A stretch of 64,000 bases of DNA from an uncultured Phycisphaerales bacterium (GCA_903871935.1 CAIQIQ010000019.1:28586-92585); one strand, 5' to 3'. Shown: positions 10,268-20,364, numbered from the stretch's first letter. Notes: generated by a model not told the origin, from the letters alone. A program made the numbers and translations.

Positions 10268-11527
10268 TTAGTTCGCGGCCGCCTTCACGTCGTAGCACTT
10301 GAGGCTCCGGCGCAAGCGGACGATCAGCTTGCCATCGCTCAGTGACATGGGGCCCCAGAACTCCTGACCCTCGGCGGCCTTGATCTGTCCGAGTTCCTTG
10401 TATCCATCAGGTGTGGCGCGGATGAGCCGCAGCACGCCGTCGGCAGCGCCCAAGGCGTAAAGCTTGTCGTCGGCAATGAGAATGCTTCCGGCATCTTCAT
10501 CACTGGCGCTGGGGCCGCCTTTCCACTTGAGTTCACCGGCCAGGTCGATGCACATCAGGCCCTGCTTATTGCCGGAACTGTTGCCGTAGATGAAGCCCTT
10601 GTAGAAGACGGGGTTCTGGGCCTGCGATGAAAGGACTTTATTGCGGAAGATCTCGGTGACCGTCCACGCCTCGCCATCCTTCTTGACCTGAACCAGGGCG
10701 CTGCCGGCGTCATAGCCGCCGGTGACGAAGATGCGGTCTTCGGGCAGGAGAATGGGCGACGCTATTGGGTTAGGACAAACCCAACCTTTATATCGCCAAA
10801 GGACCTTGCCGGTGGCAGCATCGAGGCCGGTCATAATCGGCTCGCCGCGCGAGGTGAGGATGATGATCTGGTCCACACCGCCGATCGTCGCAATCAGGGG
10901 GCTGGTCCACGCCATCTCGCCCACACGCTCGCTCTTCCAGGCTACCTTACCCGTTGCCCGTTCCAGCGCCAGAACGCCGCCTTGCTTGCTGAGCGGCATG
11001 ACGATTACCCAGTCCTTGTAGAGCGCGGGCGATTGGCAGAATCCCCAGTTGCTGACTGTCGCGCCATACTCCTTCACCAGATCGACCGACCAGAGCGACT
11101 GGTGGGTCTCTTTGCTGACACAGTTGAGCAGGCCGTAGACGCCAATGACGTAGACATTCTTGTCATCAACGGCCGGTAGATTACGCGAGCCGTTGTAGCC
11201 GCCCTTGAAAGGTCCGGGCGCCTCATTGGCGAACTGCCATTCTTCCTTACCCGACTCCAGGCTCAGGCAACGCAGGATGTCCTGCTTGTTGTCCACGCGG
11301 TCCATGACGTAGATCTTGCCGCCCTGAACGACTGCGCCGCCGTAGCCCTGGCCAAGCTTGTCGTTGGACCAGAGCAGCTTGGGCCCGTCGGCCGGCCAGG
11401 CATCAGCCAAACCCGTTTCCGGGGATACGCCATTTCGCTCTGGTCCCTGGAACTGCGGCCAGTCAGCCGCACGAACGACGCTGGAAGAGATGATCAGGCC
11501 CACAAATGCCGCGGCAAATCTGTGCAT
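10268..11527 (-). CDS. Secreted PQQ-binding-like beta-propeller repeat protein
   Basis: A 419-residue exported protein. After a signal peptide ending in VVRA it begins ADWPQFQGPERNGVSPETGL, the hallmark N-terminus of the large family of PQQ-like propellers in planctomycetes. Blades are seen at ESGKEEWQF, ETHQSLWSV, ATGKVAWKS and ATGKVLWRYKGW. It is first in a probable two-gene operon with the larger propeller downstream (16-base gap). The ribosome site is AAAGGA 8 bases upstream of the ATG. Neither PQQ dehydrogenase calcium ligands nor a heme motif are visible, so enzymatic activity should not be assumed. Confidence 0.88.
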   Translation of the reverse strand: MHRFAAAFVGLIISSSVVRAADWPQFQGPERNGVSPETGLADAWPADGPKLLWSNDKLGQGYGGAVVQGGKIYVMDRVDNKQDILRCLSLESGKEEWQFANEAPGPFKGGYNGSRNLPAVDDKNVYVIGVYGLLNCVSKETHQSLWSVDLVKEYGATVSNWGFCQSPALYKDWVIVMPLSKQGGVLALERATGKVAWKSERVGEMAWTSPLIATIGGVDQIIILTSRGEPIMTGLDAATGKVLWRYKGWVCPNPIASPILLPEDRIFVTGGYDAGSALVQVKKDGEAWTVTEIFRNKVLSSQAQNPVFYKGFIYGNSSGNKQGLMCIDLAGELKWKGGPSASDEDAGSILIADDKLYALGAADGVLRLIRATPDGYKELGQIKAAEGQEFWGPMSLSDGKLIVRLRRSLKCYDVKAAAN

Positions 11528-11740
11528 GGAAATCCTTTCTTTCTGAGGCGGCAGATGGTAACCGGATGCGGGCCGAACCCCAAGAGCGGAAAGGAGGCAA
11601 CGACGAACTGTCGTGTGCGGTAATGCGTTATGCGGCTTGAGGTGATGCGGATCGCAATAGAGAATCGCGCCTCATTGTGATTGCATCGGCGTTTTGCGAC
11701 AATCGCCAGACAACATCGACCCAATATGGAGATCCACATC

Positions 11741-13714
11741 ATGAGAAAATCCTGGCAAGCATCATTGGCAGTGGCTGTGGCGGCGGCATTGATTGGGACG
11801 ACAGGCTGTTCGTCCGCATCGGCTCAGGGCACCAGGCCCCCGCAGGTGAATCAGGCCGGCGTGGTCTGCAACGTCAAGGTTATGTCGGACAAGGTGAAGG
11901 ATGTCTCCAGCATCGAGGCGTGGAAGAAGTCGTATATCAATGACAGCATGACGCCGCAGGAGAAAGCGATTGCCGTCTGGACTTCGATGGTGTCGCACCA
12001 GCATCAGGAATCACCTCCTGCGGAGTACCTGCAGTCCGGGGGGCTCGTGGTCGATCCTATCAAGATCATGAATGTCTATGGGTACTCCTTCTGCTCGGTG
12101 GCGGCATCGGAGATGTGCGAACTGGGCAAGGTGGCAGGCTTAAAGGCCCGCGGCCTGGGCATCAAGACGCACAACGTCATGGAGTTTGGCTGGGATAATT
12201 CCTGGCACATGTTCGATGCATCACTGATCAATTATTTCCCCAAGCCCGATGGCACGATCGCATCCGCGGATGAGATCAGTGCGGAAGTCCGAGGTTGGCT
12301 GGAGCAGCACCCGGAGCTCAGGGGCGATGGCAAGAAGCTGACCGCGTTTCACTTTGCCGATGGCAAGACGGGGTGGAAGAAGGGGCCGGTCCTGTTGACC
12401 AACTGTCCCTGGTATACCCCGACGGGCTGGTGGCCGGCCAAGACGCACGGCTGGTACAGCACGATGCAGGAATACGACATCAAACCGTTTATCACGCAGG
12501 ATACACCCTCGCTGAGCTATAGCGTCAACATTCAACTTCGCCAGGGCGAGAAACTGACGCGCAACTGGAGCAATAAGGGACTGCATATCAATATGGATCG
12601 GGACGATGCCCCGGGCTGCATCGGTCCCAATGCCGGGACGGAACTGCTGTTCCATACCGCCAAGTTTGGCAATCTCGCGCCGGGGCGCATTGGCAATGGC
12701 GTCTTGGAATACGATGCCCTGAGCGACAAGGCTCTGCCGGCTACAGCGCTGACGTTTGAGAACCTCACGTTTACCGATGGCAAGCTTCGCGTTAAAGATG
12801 GCTCGCGCAGCGGCGTGCTGGTCGTTCGTATGCCCAGCAGCTATGTCTATCTGACGGGCGCGATGGACCTGACGGCCGCGGTGGGCAATGGCGGGAGCAT
12901 CGTTGCATCCTTCAGCGATAACAATGGTCTGGATTGGAAAGAACTGTCCAACGTGACCGCGGCGGGGGCGCAGAAGATCGATCTGTCGAAAAAGGTCTTC
13001 CGCCGGTACGACTATCGCATGAAGTTTGAACTCAAGGGCGCGGGCACGGGCCTGGATGCCCTGAGCTTCACGCACGATATCCAGCATTCGCAACGGCCGC
13101 TGCCGGCGCTGGCACAGGGCGAGAACACGATCAGCTTCTCGACCGGTGAGCAGCTCAGCACCATGCGCGTGGAAGGTAGCATTGAGGACTTTGGCGCGAA
13201 GCAGCTTCGCTACACCAGCTTCCACCCCCAGATGGTCGGCCTCAACGATCGGCTTGGCGGCACGGGTTCATTAACCTTCCCAGTCCAGACGCCAGGCGAT
13301 CTCAAGAGCATCCGCGCCGGCTGCTTCTATCGAGGTCCGGCCGACAGCTACCAAGTGCAAGTTTCCTACGATGGCGGCAAAACGTTCAAGACCATCTCGA
13401 CGACGCCGACTCTTTCGGGTGACAGTGCCAACAGCGTCAACCCAACCACAACGGACATCCCCTCCGGCACTAAGACCGCACTGGTCCGCTATGCCGTGAA
13501 GGGCGGTGCGGCATTGGATTCGTTCTGGATCGTATTGGACTACAAACCCGCGGCCGCCGGCTTCCGCCCGGTGAAGCTGACGTACGCCTGGGATGAGGAT
13601 GGCAAGGAAAGGACCGATGTGCACATCGCCAAGACGCCGGAAGAAACCTACAAGATCACCTGCGCTGCCAAGCCGACAATGAAGAACATCGTCATGGAAG
13701 TGGCCGCGCAGTAA
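11741..13714 (+). CDS. Transglutaminase-like putative lipoprotein
   Basis: A 657-residue exported protein. MRKSWQASLAVAVAAALIG is followed by TTGCSS, an acceptable lipobox with Cys23 as lipidation site. Around residues 110-160 there is a transglutaminase-like core: GYSFCSVAA (nucleophile Cys), then AGLKARGLGIKTHNVMEFG (His) and WHMFDASL (Asp). Known bacterial members act as peptidases or amidases rather than crosslinkers. The C-terminal 400 residues are beta-rich and of unknown function. The upstream in-frame extension was rejected because the leader begins at the ATG at 11741, which has GGAG 9 bases upstream. It is the first gene of a four-gene operon. Confidence 0.78.
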   Translation: MRKSWQASLAVAVAAALIGTTGCSSASAQGTRPPQVNQAGVVCNVKVMSDKVKDVSSIEAWKKSYINDSMTPQEKAIAVWTSMVSHQHQESPPAEYLQSGGLVVDPIKIMNVYGYSFCSVAASEMCELGKVAGLKARGLGIKTHNVMEFGWDNSWHMFDASLINYFPKPDGTIASADEISAEVRGWLEQHPELRGDGKKLTAFHFADGKTGWKKGPVLLTNCPWYTPTGWWPAKTHGWYSTMQEYDIKPFITQDTPSLSYSVNIQLRQGEKLTRNWSNKGLHINMDRDDAPGCIGPNAGTELLFHTAKFGNLAPGRIGNGVLEYDALSDKALPATALTFENLTFTDGKLRVKDGSRSGVLVVRMPSSYVYLTGAMDLTAAVGNGGSIVASFSDNNGLDWKELSNVTAAGAQKIDLSKKVFRRYDYRMKFELKGAGTGLDALSFTHDIQHSQRPLPALAQGENTISFSTGEQLSTMRVEGSIEDFGAKQLRYTSFHPQMVGLNDRLGGTGSLTFPVQTPGDLKSIRAGCFYRGPADSYQVQVSYDGGKTFKTISTTPTLSGDSANSVNPTTTDIPSGTKTALVRYAVKGGAALDSFWIVLDYKPAAAGFRPVKLTYAWDEDGKERTDVHIAKTPEETYKITCAAKPTMKNIVMEVAAQ

Positions 13715-13721
13715 AGGATGT

Positions 13722-15104
13722 ATGAACACCGTATCCGCCGAGCGGATTCACGCGGCAGCGGTGTCGCTGCTGGAAGATCCCGGCATCCGCATCGAACACG
13801 AGGCGATCTACAGCTTGCTGCTCAAGCACGGTGCTCAAGCGGGCAACGATGCGCAGGTTGTGCGGTTGCCGCGGGAGATGGTACGGGAGTACGTCGGCCT
13901 GGCTCCCAAGCAGTTCGCGCTGACCAACCGGCGCGGCGAGCCGACAGTCCTGTCATCCCAAAGCAAGCCAATCTACTGGTCATGTCCGGGGATGAGCCTG
14001 TGGCGCGAGGGGAAGCACCGGCTGTTTCGTAGCGAGGATATGGCGGACGTGGCACGCCTGATGGAGCACCTCGACAACGTGCACGGGGTCTTCGGCATGG
14101 CCCTGGACGATGTCCCGCCGCCTGCGCGAGATATCGCCGGTCTGAACATCATCGCACAGAATTCCAGCAAGCACATTCGCGTCTTGTGCTTCTCGCCGGC
14201 CGGCGCCAAGATGATGACCGAGATGCGCCCGGTAATCGGGAGCCATCCTTGGTTCAGCATCGGATTCACCGCGCATGGCCCCTTGCGCTGGACGCACCTG
14301 GCGCTGGAGATCTTCCGTCTGACCGCAGGGCACGGAATTCCCGCCAGCATCAACGGTGAGCCGATGGCTGGGGTGTCCGGGCCGGTTACATTGGCAGGGG
14401 CTGGCGCGGTGGGCAATGCCGAAATCCTGGCCGGAATCGTCATCAACCAGCTCCTCGAGCCGGGCCGGCCGTGCCTCTACAACCTCGGTTTGGCGCACAT
14501 CTTCGACATGCGAACCGCCATCGCCTTGACCGGGGCGCCGGAGAACGCGCTGTTCGCCAAGATGGCGGCCGAGATGGGGCGCTTCTACGACCTGCCGAGC
14601 GCTTCCTGGGTTTCGACCGAGTCCATGTGCCCCGACAGCCAGGCTGCGCTTGAAAAGATGATGGGATTCCAGACCCACGCCGCCGCGGGTGTCTCCTGCA
14701 TCTGGGGAGTGGGGCAGTTGGAATCCGAAATCACGATCTCCCCAGCTCAGGCGGTGATCGACAACGAGATGATCTCCTTCACCCGCCGGTTCAATCGCGG
14801 CTATGAGGCAACCGATGCATCATTGGCGCTCGACGTGACGCGTTCGGTGGGCATCGCTGGCTCGTTCCTCGACCACGATCACACGCTGGAGCACTTTCGC
14901 GAGGAGTTCTACCAGCCCGATCTGCTGTGGCGGCGCAGGCGGCCGGATTGGCAAGCGGGTGGGCGCAAGCGGCTGGATGAGCGGGCAGAGGAAGTGGCCA
15001 CGGAACTCATGGCACGCCCCGCGGACAACGCAATGAGCCAGGAGCAGGCGAAGACGCTGATGGAGATGACTGAAGAATTCACGCAGAGGATGGGTGAGAG
15101 CTGA
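13722..15104 (+). CDS. MttB-family (non-pyrrolysine) methyltransferase
   Basis: A 460-residue cytoplasmic protein of the trimethylamine methyltransferase MttB superfamily. Family marks are the N-terminal HAAAVSLLEDPGIRIEHEA, then SCPGM, the central GPVTLAGAGAVGNAEILAGI, and GFQTHAAAGVSCIWGVGQLE before the ISPAQAVIDNEM segment. No in-frame TAG interrupts the gene, so it is not a pyrrolysine enzyme; characterised relatives without pyrrolysine (for example MtgB) demethylate glycine betaine and pass the methyl group to a corrinoid protein. No corrinoid protein is encoded in the window. The gene starts 7 bases after the transglutaminase-like gene, with AAGGA overlapping the preceding stop. The true substrate is unknown. 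Confidence 0.85.
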   Translation: MNTVSAERIHAAAVSLLEDPGIRIEHEAIYSLLLKHGAQAGNDAQVVRLPREMVREYVGLAPKQFALTNRRGEPTVLSSQSKPIYWSCPGMSLWREGKHRLFRSEDMADVARLMEHLDNVHGVFGMALDDVPPPARDIAGLNIIAQNSSKHIRVLCFSPAGAKMMTEMRPVIGSHPWFSIGFTAHGPLRWTHLALEIFRLTAGHGIPASINGEPMAGVSGPVTLAGAGAVGNAEILAGIVINQLLEPGRPCLYNLGLAHIFDMRTAIALTGAPENALFAKMAAEMGRFYDLPSASWVSTESMCPDSQAALEKMMGFQTHAAAGVSCIWGVGQLESEITISPAQAVIDNEMISFTRRFNRGYEATDASLALDVTRSVGIAGSFLDHDHTLEHFREEFYQPDLLWRRRRPDWQAGGRKRLDERAEEVATELMARPADNAMSQEQAKTLMEMTEEFTQRMGES

Positions 15105-15233
15105 AATGCCTCTCGCGGCTATGCGGCAGTTACTTCAACGGTGGATCATCCGGTTTGTACATCTTATGAGGCATCATCGGCCGCTTCATCGGCCACGGTT
15201 CGTCCCGGCATGTCGGGAGAAAGAGCACGCAAT

Positions 15234-18200
15234 ATGAGATCATCCTTCACAGCAATTACCGCGTTGGCGATCCTTCTCGTAGGCGCATGCGCCCTCGCGG
15301 CGGACAACAACCTCCTGACCAACGCCTCCTTCGAGCAATTCGACAAGGCGATCCTGGAGCAGAAGGGCGCCAACGCTCAGCCCTTTGCCGGCTGGATATA
15401 CAAGGTCTGGGAAGGGCAGTGCGAACTCCGCGGCAGCCCCGTTGCCCATTCGGGCAAGATGTCAGCGCTGCTGGTAGGGGGCATGGCCCCCAAGCAGCGA
15501 ATCTGGCAGCAGCAGGAACTTGAGCCCGGTCGCTATCGCATCACTGGTTACATTCGCGGCTTGGACCTTGGCAAAGGCAACTTCGGCGCCACAACCGAGT
15601 TCATGTTCAATGAGGCCTACCTCCCTCTGGGCAAAGAAGGAACCTTTGGCTGGTCCAAAGTCACCTTCGTTGGCGAAGTGAAGGAGAAGAAGAAAGTCCA
15701 GGGCCCGTCATTCGGTTCGTGGTCGCCGGGATTCTTCTGGGTTGATGATGTGACCATGGAAAAAGTGGGCAACGATGTGCCCTTGACAGAGAAGCCCATC
15801 GTCGACAAGGAAGAAGCACCCCTCACGCCGCCGGGCAAGCTCGATGGAACCGCCATTCGCTGCCCCGACTGCGGCAGCCGCAATATGCCCGCCTGGAAGA
15901 CCTGCTACGCCTGCGGATGGGTCATGGGGGAGAAGAAGCCGGCCGCGGCCGCCTTCACCGGCCCGGTCATCAAGCCGATCACTTCCTTCGAAGGCGATAA
16001 TCCCTTCAACCAGGGCGATGGCAGCGACAAGGCCACCATCGTTGAAGAACACGCCACCGACGGCAAAAAGGCCATGAAACTCGCCCAGGACTGGGCGGTC
16101 ACCAAAGGCACCTTCAATTGGGCCGGCTACGACTATCTCAAGTTCGATGCGTACACAGACGCCAAAGATGCCCTGACCCTGGGAATCGAGTTCTCCGATA
16201 CCGCGACCTTTGGCTACTGGGATCGCGTGAATTACTCGACGATCGTCCCACCGGGTCCGAGCACGATCATCATCCCCCTCAAGCAACTCTTCAAGGGTGA
16301 ACGATCGCGTCCCGGCGGTCCGCTGAACCTCTCCGAGATCGTGAAGTGGGGTCTTGTCTTCTATGCCAAGCCCTCCGCGCCGCTGTACGTTGACAACATT
16401 CGCCTTGAGCGCGATCTGGAAGGTGGCAAGCAGAACTTCGATGGCCTGTTCGCCTTTGATTTCCAGGTGGACAGCTCGATGCCGCTGATGGACGGTTTCA
16501 CGCCGATCTACCCATCCAGTGAATACACCGAGATGAAGGGCTACGGCTTCAAGAATGCCAAAATCCAGCCCGGCAACAACTTCGCCAATAACATGATGCA
16601 GCCCGATCCGCTGTACCAGGACTTCGTCAACATCAATAGCGGCGATTTTGTGATTGACGTTCCCAACGGAAAGTACCGTGTGATGGTGAATGTGAACCGC
16701 CCCTCGGGATTCTGGGGCGACCTGCAGCGATTCACCAGGCGGACGATCTCCGCCCAGGGCAAGCAGGTTGTCACCGAGACCGAGGATGATGCCTCCTTCA
16801 AGAAGAAGTTCTTCAAGAACTATGGCCCGGACGACCTGCCCTCCGACAACGTCTGGGAGCGGTACGTCAAGAACTACGGCGAGAAGGTTTTCGACGTCGA
16901 TGTCACCGACGGGCAACTGCGCATCGGCTTTGAAGGCGATGGCAACGCCTTGTCGGCGATGATCGTCTACCCTCTGGACAAGCTCGCCGAAGGCCAGAAG
17001 TTCGTGAAGTGGGTCGAGCGGCAACGCCAATTCCACTTCGACAACAATTCCAAACGTATGGTCCATCAGCCCACGGGCGATGCGCTGGCGCCCAGCGATG
17101 CTGACAAAAAGAATGGTTACGTGGCCTTCGCGCGCGAAGTCATGAAGCCGGTTTACTACAACGACACACCCTTCAAGAGTGAACTGGGCAGGCCCGTCGC
17201 CGCCGATGCTTTCGCGGGTGAATATGCTCCGATGGCCCTGGCACTGTGTCCGCTCCAGGATCTGGGCAAAGTGACGGTAAGCGCCGGCGACCTTACCTGT
17301 GCCGCTGGAACGATCCCTGCCAGCGCCATCGACGTGGGCTACGTCTCCTATCGCTTGGCGCGCGTCACCGGCGACGGCACGGTTTACTCGATCAATCCGC
17401 GTTACGTCATGCCGACCAATACCGTCGAGATGCCCAAAGACACCGTGCGGCGCTTCTGGCTGACCGCCAGAGTTCCCGCCGATGCCAAACCCGGCCTCTA
17501 CAAGGGCAAGCTCACCATCAAGCCCGAAAAGGGACAGGCCAGCGAGATGCCCGTCGAGCTTCGCATCCGCACCGGCTCCCTGGACGCCCTGGACATCCAG
17601 GCCGGCCCCTGGGGATATCAGGTTCCCTACGTGGATGACGTCAAGTGTCTCAAGAAGATCCGCGAGTATGGCTTTACGATGTTCTCAAGCCCGCAGGTAG
17701 TCGGCTACCAGGGATTCAAGGATGGCAAACCCGTCCTCGATTTCACGGCCGCGGACAAGCTGATGGCCACCGCCAAGGAAATGGGCTTCCAGTCCGTCAT
17801 GTTCTATGGCTCGCTGATCAACGGCATTAACCCCTATGAGCAGGATCAGGCCCAGATGGCGGCCGCCGGCTTCAAGAACTACAGCGAGTTTATCAAGGCG
17901 GTATACACCGACGTCCAGAAGCACGCCGATGAGAAGGCCTGGATCACCTATCACGTCAATCTGGGTGATGAACCCAGTGGCGATGGCGTCGCCAAGTCCG
18001 CCCTCAATGCCGAGGCGTACCACAAGGCTTTCCCCAAGGGTCCTCCGTTCTTCTCGGCCGCCACCAGCCTGGAAGACATCGCCAAGGATCCCGAGCATGT
18101 CCGCCTGATCAAGGCCCTCCCGATTTCCAATCTCAACGGCCACAACGAAGAGGTCGTGAAGATGCTTCACGATGTCGGCAACGAGTGGGCGTTCTACAAC

Positions 18201-18617
18201 GGCGGCGGCCGCTGGACCTTCGGCGATTACATGTTCAAAGCTGCCAAGCAGTTTGGCATGAAGTTCCGCATCGACTGGCACTGGAACGTGACCATGGGCG
18301 ATCCCTACTACCCGCTGGACAGCCGTGAGGATGAGTACGGCTGGTGCAACAGCAGTCCGCAAGGCGAACTGGTCCCCGCGCTGGACTTTGAGCTGCGCCG
18401 CGAGGGCCTGGGCGACTACCGCCGCCTGCTGACGCTCCAGCACCTGGCCAAAGACAAAGCCGGCACGCCGGCCGCCGCCGCAGCGCAGAAACTCATCGAC
18501 GACCGCATGGCATCCTTCAAGCTCGGCCAGCGCGACCACGATCCGCTGCTGGGCATCGACGATTGGGAGCAGTTCCGCGCAAAGGTTAACGATGCCATCG
18601 ATGCGCTGCGGAAATAG
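15234..18617 (+). CDS. Secreted multi-domain glycosidase-like protein (DUF4091/GH123-type) with zinc ribbon
   Basis: A 1127-residue exported protein (signal peptide ending CALAAD). Residues 25-175 resemble a carbohydrate-binding jelly-roll (NLLTNASFEQFD, WSKVTFVGE). Near residues 209-228 lies a four-cysteine zinc ribbon CPDCGSRNMPAWKTCYACG. A second CBM-like region follows (LKFDAYTD, LYVDNIRLE at about 300-400). The C-terminal third is a TIM barrel ending with LDFELRREGLGDYRRLLTLQ, the signature of DUF4091 domains found in GH123-like enzymes. The likely role is glycan hydrolysis. A zinc ribbon in an exported hydrolase is unusual. It lies 129 bases downstream of the MttB gene and 19 bases before the next gene. 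Confidence 0.8.
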   Translation: MRSSFTAITALAILLVGACALAADNNLLTNASFEQFDKAILEQKGANAQPFAGWIYKVWEGQCELRGSPVAHSGKMSALLVGGMAPKQRIWQQQELEPGRYRITGYIRGLDLGKGNFGATTEFMFNEAYLPLGKEGTFGWSKVTFVGEVKEKKKVQGPSFGSWSPGFFWVDDVTMEKVGNDVPLTEKPIVDKEEAPLTPPGKLDGTAIRCPDCGSRNMPAWKTCYACGWVMGEKKPAAAAFTGPVIKPITSFEGDNPFNQGDGSDKATIVEEHATDGKKAMKLAQDWAVTKGTFNWAGYDYLKFDAYTDAKDALTLGIEFSDTATFGYWDRVNYSTIVPPGPSTIIIPLKQLFKGERSRPGGPLNLSEIVKWGLVFYAKPSAPLYVDNIRLERDLEGGKQNFDGLFAFDFQVDSSMPLMDGFTPIYPSSEYTEMKGYGFKNAKIQPGNNFANNMMQPDPLYQDFVNINSGDFVIDVPNGKYRVMVNVNRPSGFWGDLQRFTRRTISAQGKQVVTETEDDASFKKKFFKNYGPDDLPSDNVWERYVKNYGEKVFDVDVTDGQLRIGFEGDGNALSAMIVYPLDKLAEGQKFVKWVERQRQFHFDNNSKRMVHQPTGDALAPSDADKKNGYVAFAREVMKPVYYNDTPFKSELGRPVAADAFAGEYAPMALALCPLQDLGKVTVSAGDLTCAAGTIPASAIDVGYVSYRLARVTGDGTVYSINPRYVMPTNTVEMPKDTVRRFWLTARVPADAKPGLYKGKLTIKPEKGQASEMPVELRIRTGSLDALDIQAGPWGYQVPYVDDVKCLKKIREYGFTMFSSPQVVGYQGFKDGKPVLDFTAADKLMATAKEMGFQSVMFYGSLINGINPYEQDQAQMAAAGFKNYSEFIKAVYTDVQKHADEKAWITYHVNLGDEPSGDGVAKSALNAEAYHKAFPKGPPFFSAATSLEDIAKDPEHVRLIKALPISNLNGHNEEVVKMLHDVGNEWAFYNGGGRWTFGDYMFKAAKQFGMKFRIDWHWNVTMGDPYYPLDSREDEYGWCNSSPQGELVPALDFELRREGLGDYRRLLTLQHLAKDKAGTPAAAAAQKLIDDRMASFKLGQRDHDPLLGIDDWEQFRAKVNDAIDALRK

Positions 18618-18636
18618 CTTACATTGGGAGCTACAA

Positions 18637-20232
18637 ATGAAACGCTTCACACACTTCGTAGCATGTCTGCTGGTATTGGTGTTGGGTGGCGCGGCATCAG
18701 CGCAGGAGAAGATGCCGCAGCGCTGGAATTACGCCAGCGCCAATCTCAACAGCGATGCGGGATTAAAGACCTTCATGGACGTCATGCAGCAGTCCAAGGA
18801 TGTCGGCTGCACCCACATCCTCATGCCCGAGGGCGGGTGGTTGAAGCAGGCGGACAATCCAGCCTATCAGGCCCGGGTTGACCAGGTGCAGGCAAAGGCG
18901 ACCGAACTGGGGCTCACGATCGTTCCCTGCGTCTACAAGATCGGGTACTCCGGCGGTTATCTCGGCTTCGACAAGAATCTCGCCGCGGGCATGCCCGTCA
19001 AGGACATGGTATTTGCGGTTAAAGGCAAGACTGCCGTCGTCGATCCGGCCGGCGCGCTGGATGTATCAAATGTGAAAGAGGGCGCTGGCACACTCAAATG
19101 CCAGCCGTTCATGCACTATCGCATTACCATCCTTACCAGCGAGCAGCCGTCCAGAGGTGAGGGAACGGTGCAGGTCACCAGCCAGCCCGGATCGCGTGTG
19201 CACACGCGCTCCAATGCGCAAGTCAGCAAGCAGGGCGACAAGTGGCTGGTCACCACCACGTTCAACAGCCTTCAGGCCACCGACCTGCGCTTCTCATGCC
19301 GCGTCAAGGGCATTACCGATCTGAAGATCGAGCCGGCCGGCACACTGCTGGTCGTCCGCCGTGCCATGTGTCCGCTGAAGGTGACCAATGAGGATGGCAC
19401 TCTCACCTACGAAGAGGGCAAGGATTTCGTCAAAATCGAAGATCCCATGATCTCCGGCAAGATGGAGGGCGAATTCGAGGACCACAAGCCCGCCGACATC
19501 ACCATCGCCGATGGCTCGCGCATCAAGGATGGCGACAAGATCAAGGTCTCCTTCTTCCACACCCAGAGGCTCGGCAGTGACCAGGATTGCATCTCCATGG
19601 ATGATCCGGCCGTCTTCAAGATCATGGAGCGCGACATCGTCAACTGCCAGAAGGTGTGGAAGCCCGCCGGCGTCTTCATGAACTACGACGAGATCCGCCT
19701 GGGCGGCTGGGAAGTCCAGCCCGACGGCAAGCAACTCAAGCCCGGCGAATTGCTGGCCAATCATGTCAAGAAGGGGATCGAGATGATCCGCCAATATGCC
19801 CCCAACGCCAAGATCTACACGTGGTCGGACATGTTCACCCCCTTGCACAACGCCCGGCCGTTCTCCACCAAAGGCTATTACTACCTCGTGAATGGCAACT
19901 GGGATGGTGCATGGGAAGGGCTCCCCAAAGATGTCATCATCATGAACTGGTACTCGCCGACCGCCGAGGGGATAAAATTCTTCGCCGACCGTGGCAACCC
20001 GCAGGTCCTCTGCGGCTACTACGATGGCACCAGTACCGATGCCATGAAGAAGAACATCACCAACTGGATGAAGGTATCGCAAGGCCAACCGCAGATGCAG
20101 GGCTTCATGTACACCACCTGGAGACGCAACTACAAGAATCTCAAGGAATACTTCCAACTGGTCGACACCTACGACCAGTGGGGCAAAGGCGCTCAAGCCG
20201 CCCCCGAAAAAGAGCCCGGCGTGGCCCAATAA
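18637..20232 (+). CDS. Secreted TIM-barrel glycoside hydrolase-like protein
   Basis: A 531-residue exported protein with a signal peptide ending GGAASAQ. The order of segments suggests a TIM barrel: DVGCTHILMPEGGW early, a beta-sandwich-like insertion around residues 130-330, then MNYDEIRLGGW, APNAKIYTWSDMFTP and GYYYLVNGNWDGAW. The phrase NYDEIRLGGW resembles the acidic centre of GH20-type hexosaminidases, but the match is weak and the family is not certain. GGGAG six bases upstream supports the ATG at 18637. It is the last gene of the operon; a strong terminator follows 30 bases after the stop. Confidence 0.65.
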   Translation: MKRFTHFVACLLVLVLGGAASAQEKMPQRWNYASANLNSDAGLKTFMDVMQQSKDVGCTHILMPEGGWLKQADNPAYQARVDQVQAKATELGLTIVPCVYKIGYSGGYLGFDKNLAAGMPVKDMVFAVKGKTAVVDPAGALDVSNVKEGAGTLKCQPFMHYRITILTSEQPSRGEGTVQVTSQPGSRVHTRSNAQVSKQGDKWLVTTTFNSLQATDLRFSCRVKGITDLKIEPAGTLLVVRRAMCPLKVTNEDGTLTYEEGKDFVKIEDPMISGKMEGEFEDHKPADITIADGSRIKDGDKIKVSFFHTQRLGSDQDCISMDDPAVFKIMERDIVNCQKVWKPAGVFMNYDEIRLGGWEVQPDGKQLKPGELLANHVKKGIEMIRQYAPNAKIYTWSDMFTPLHNARPFSTKGYYYLVNGNWDGAWEGLPKDVIIMNWYSPTAEGIKFFADRGNPQVLCGYYDGTSTDAMKKNITNWMKVSQGQPQMQGFMYTTWRRNYKNLKEYFQLVDTYDQWGKGAQAAPEKEPGVAQ

Positions 20233-20262
20233 GGGAATCAGCCGAGCCTAAGTTGTCGATCA

Positions 20263-20292
20263 AAAGGCGCCCATCGCGAGATGGGCGCCTTT
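20263..20292 (+). terminator. Rho-independent-type hairpin after the glycosidase operon
   Basis: A perfect 12-bp stem (AAAGGCGCCCAT paired with ATGGGCGCCTTT) with a 6-base loop CGCGAG, ending in TTT. It lies 30 bases after the stop of the preceding gene and 72 bases before the next gene, so it closes the 11.7-20.2 kb operon. It reads equally well on both strands. Confidence 0.85.
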
Positions 20293-20364
20293 GCTCTTAC
20301 CGCGTCGCATCCACCGTGAGCGTTCCTTGCGTCCTCCGCCCGCGCGGCTTAGCCTACCGCTGCC

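Noticed and set aside
13722..15104. Pyrrolysine-type MttB
   Set aside because: The frame has no internal TAG and ends at a normal stop with full length, so no amber decoding is needed.
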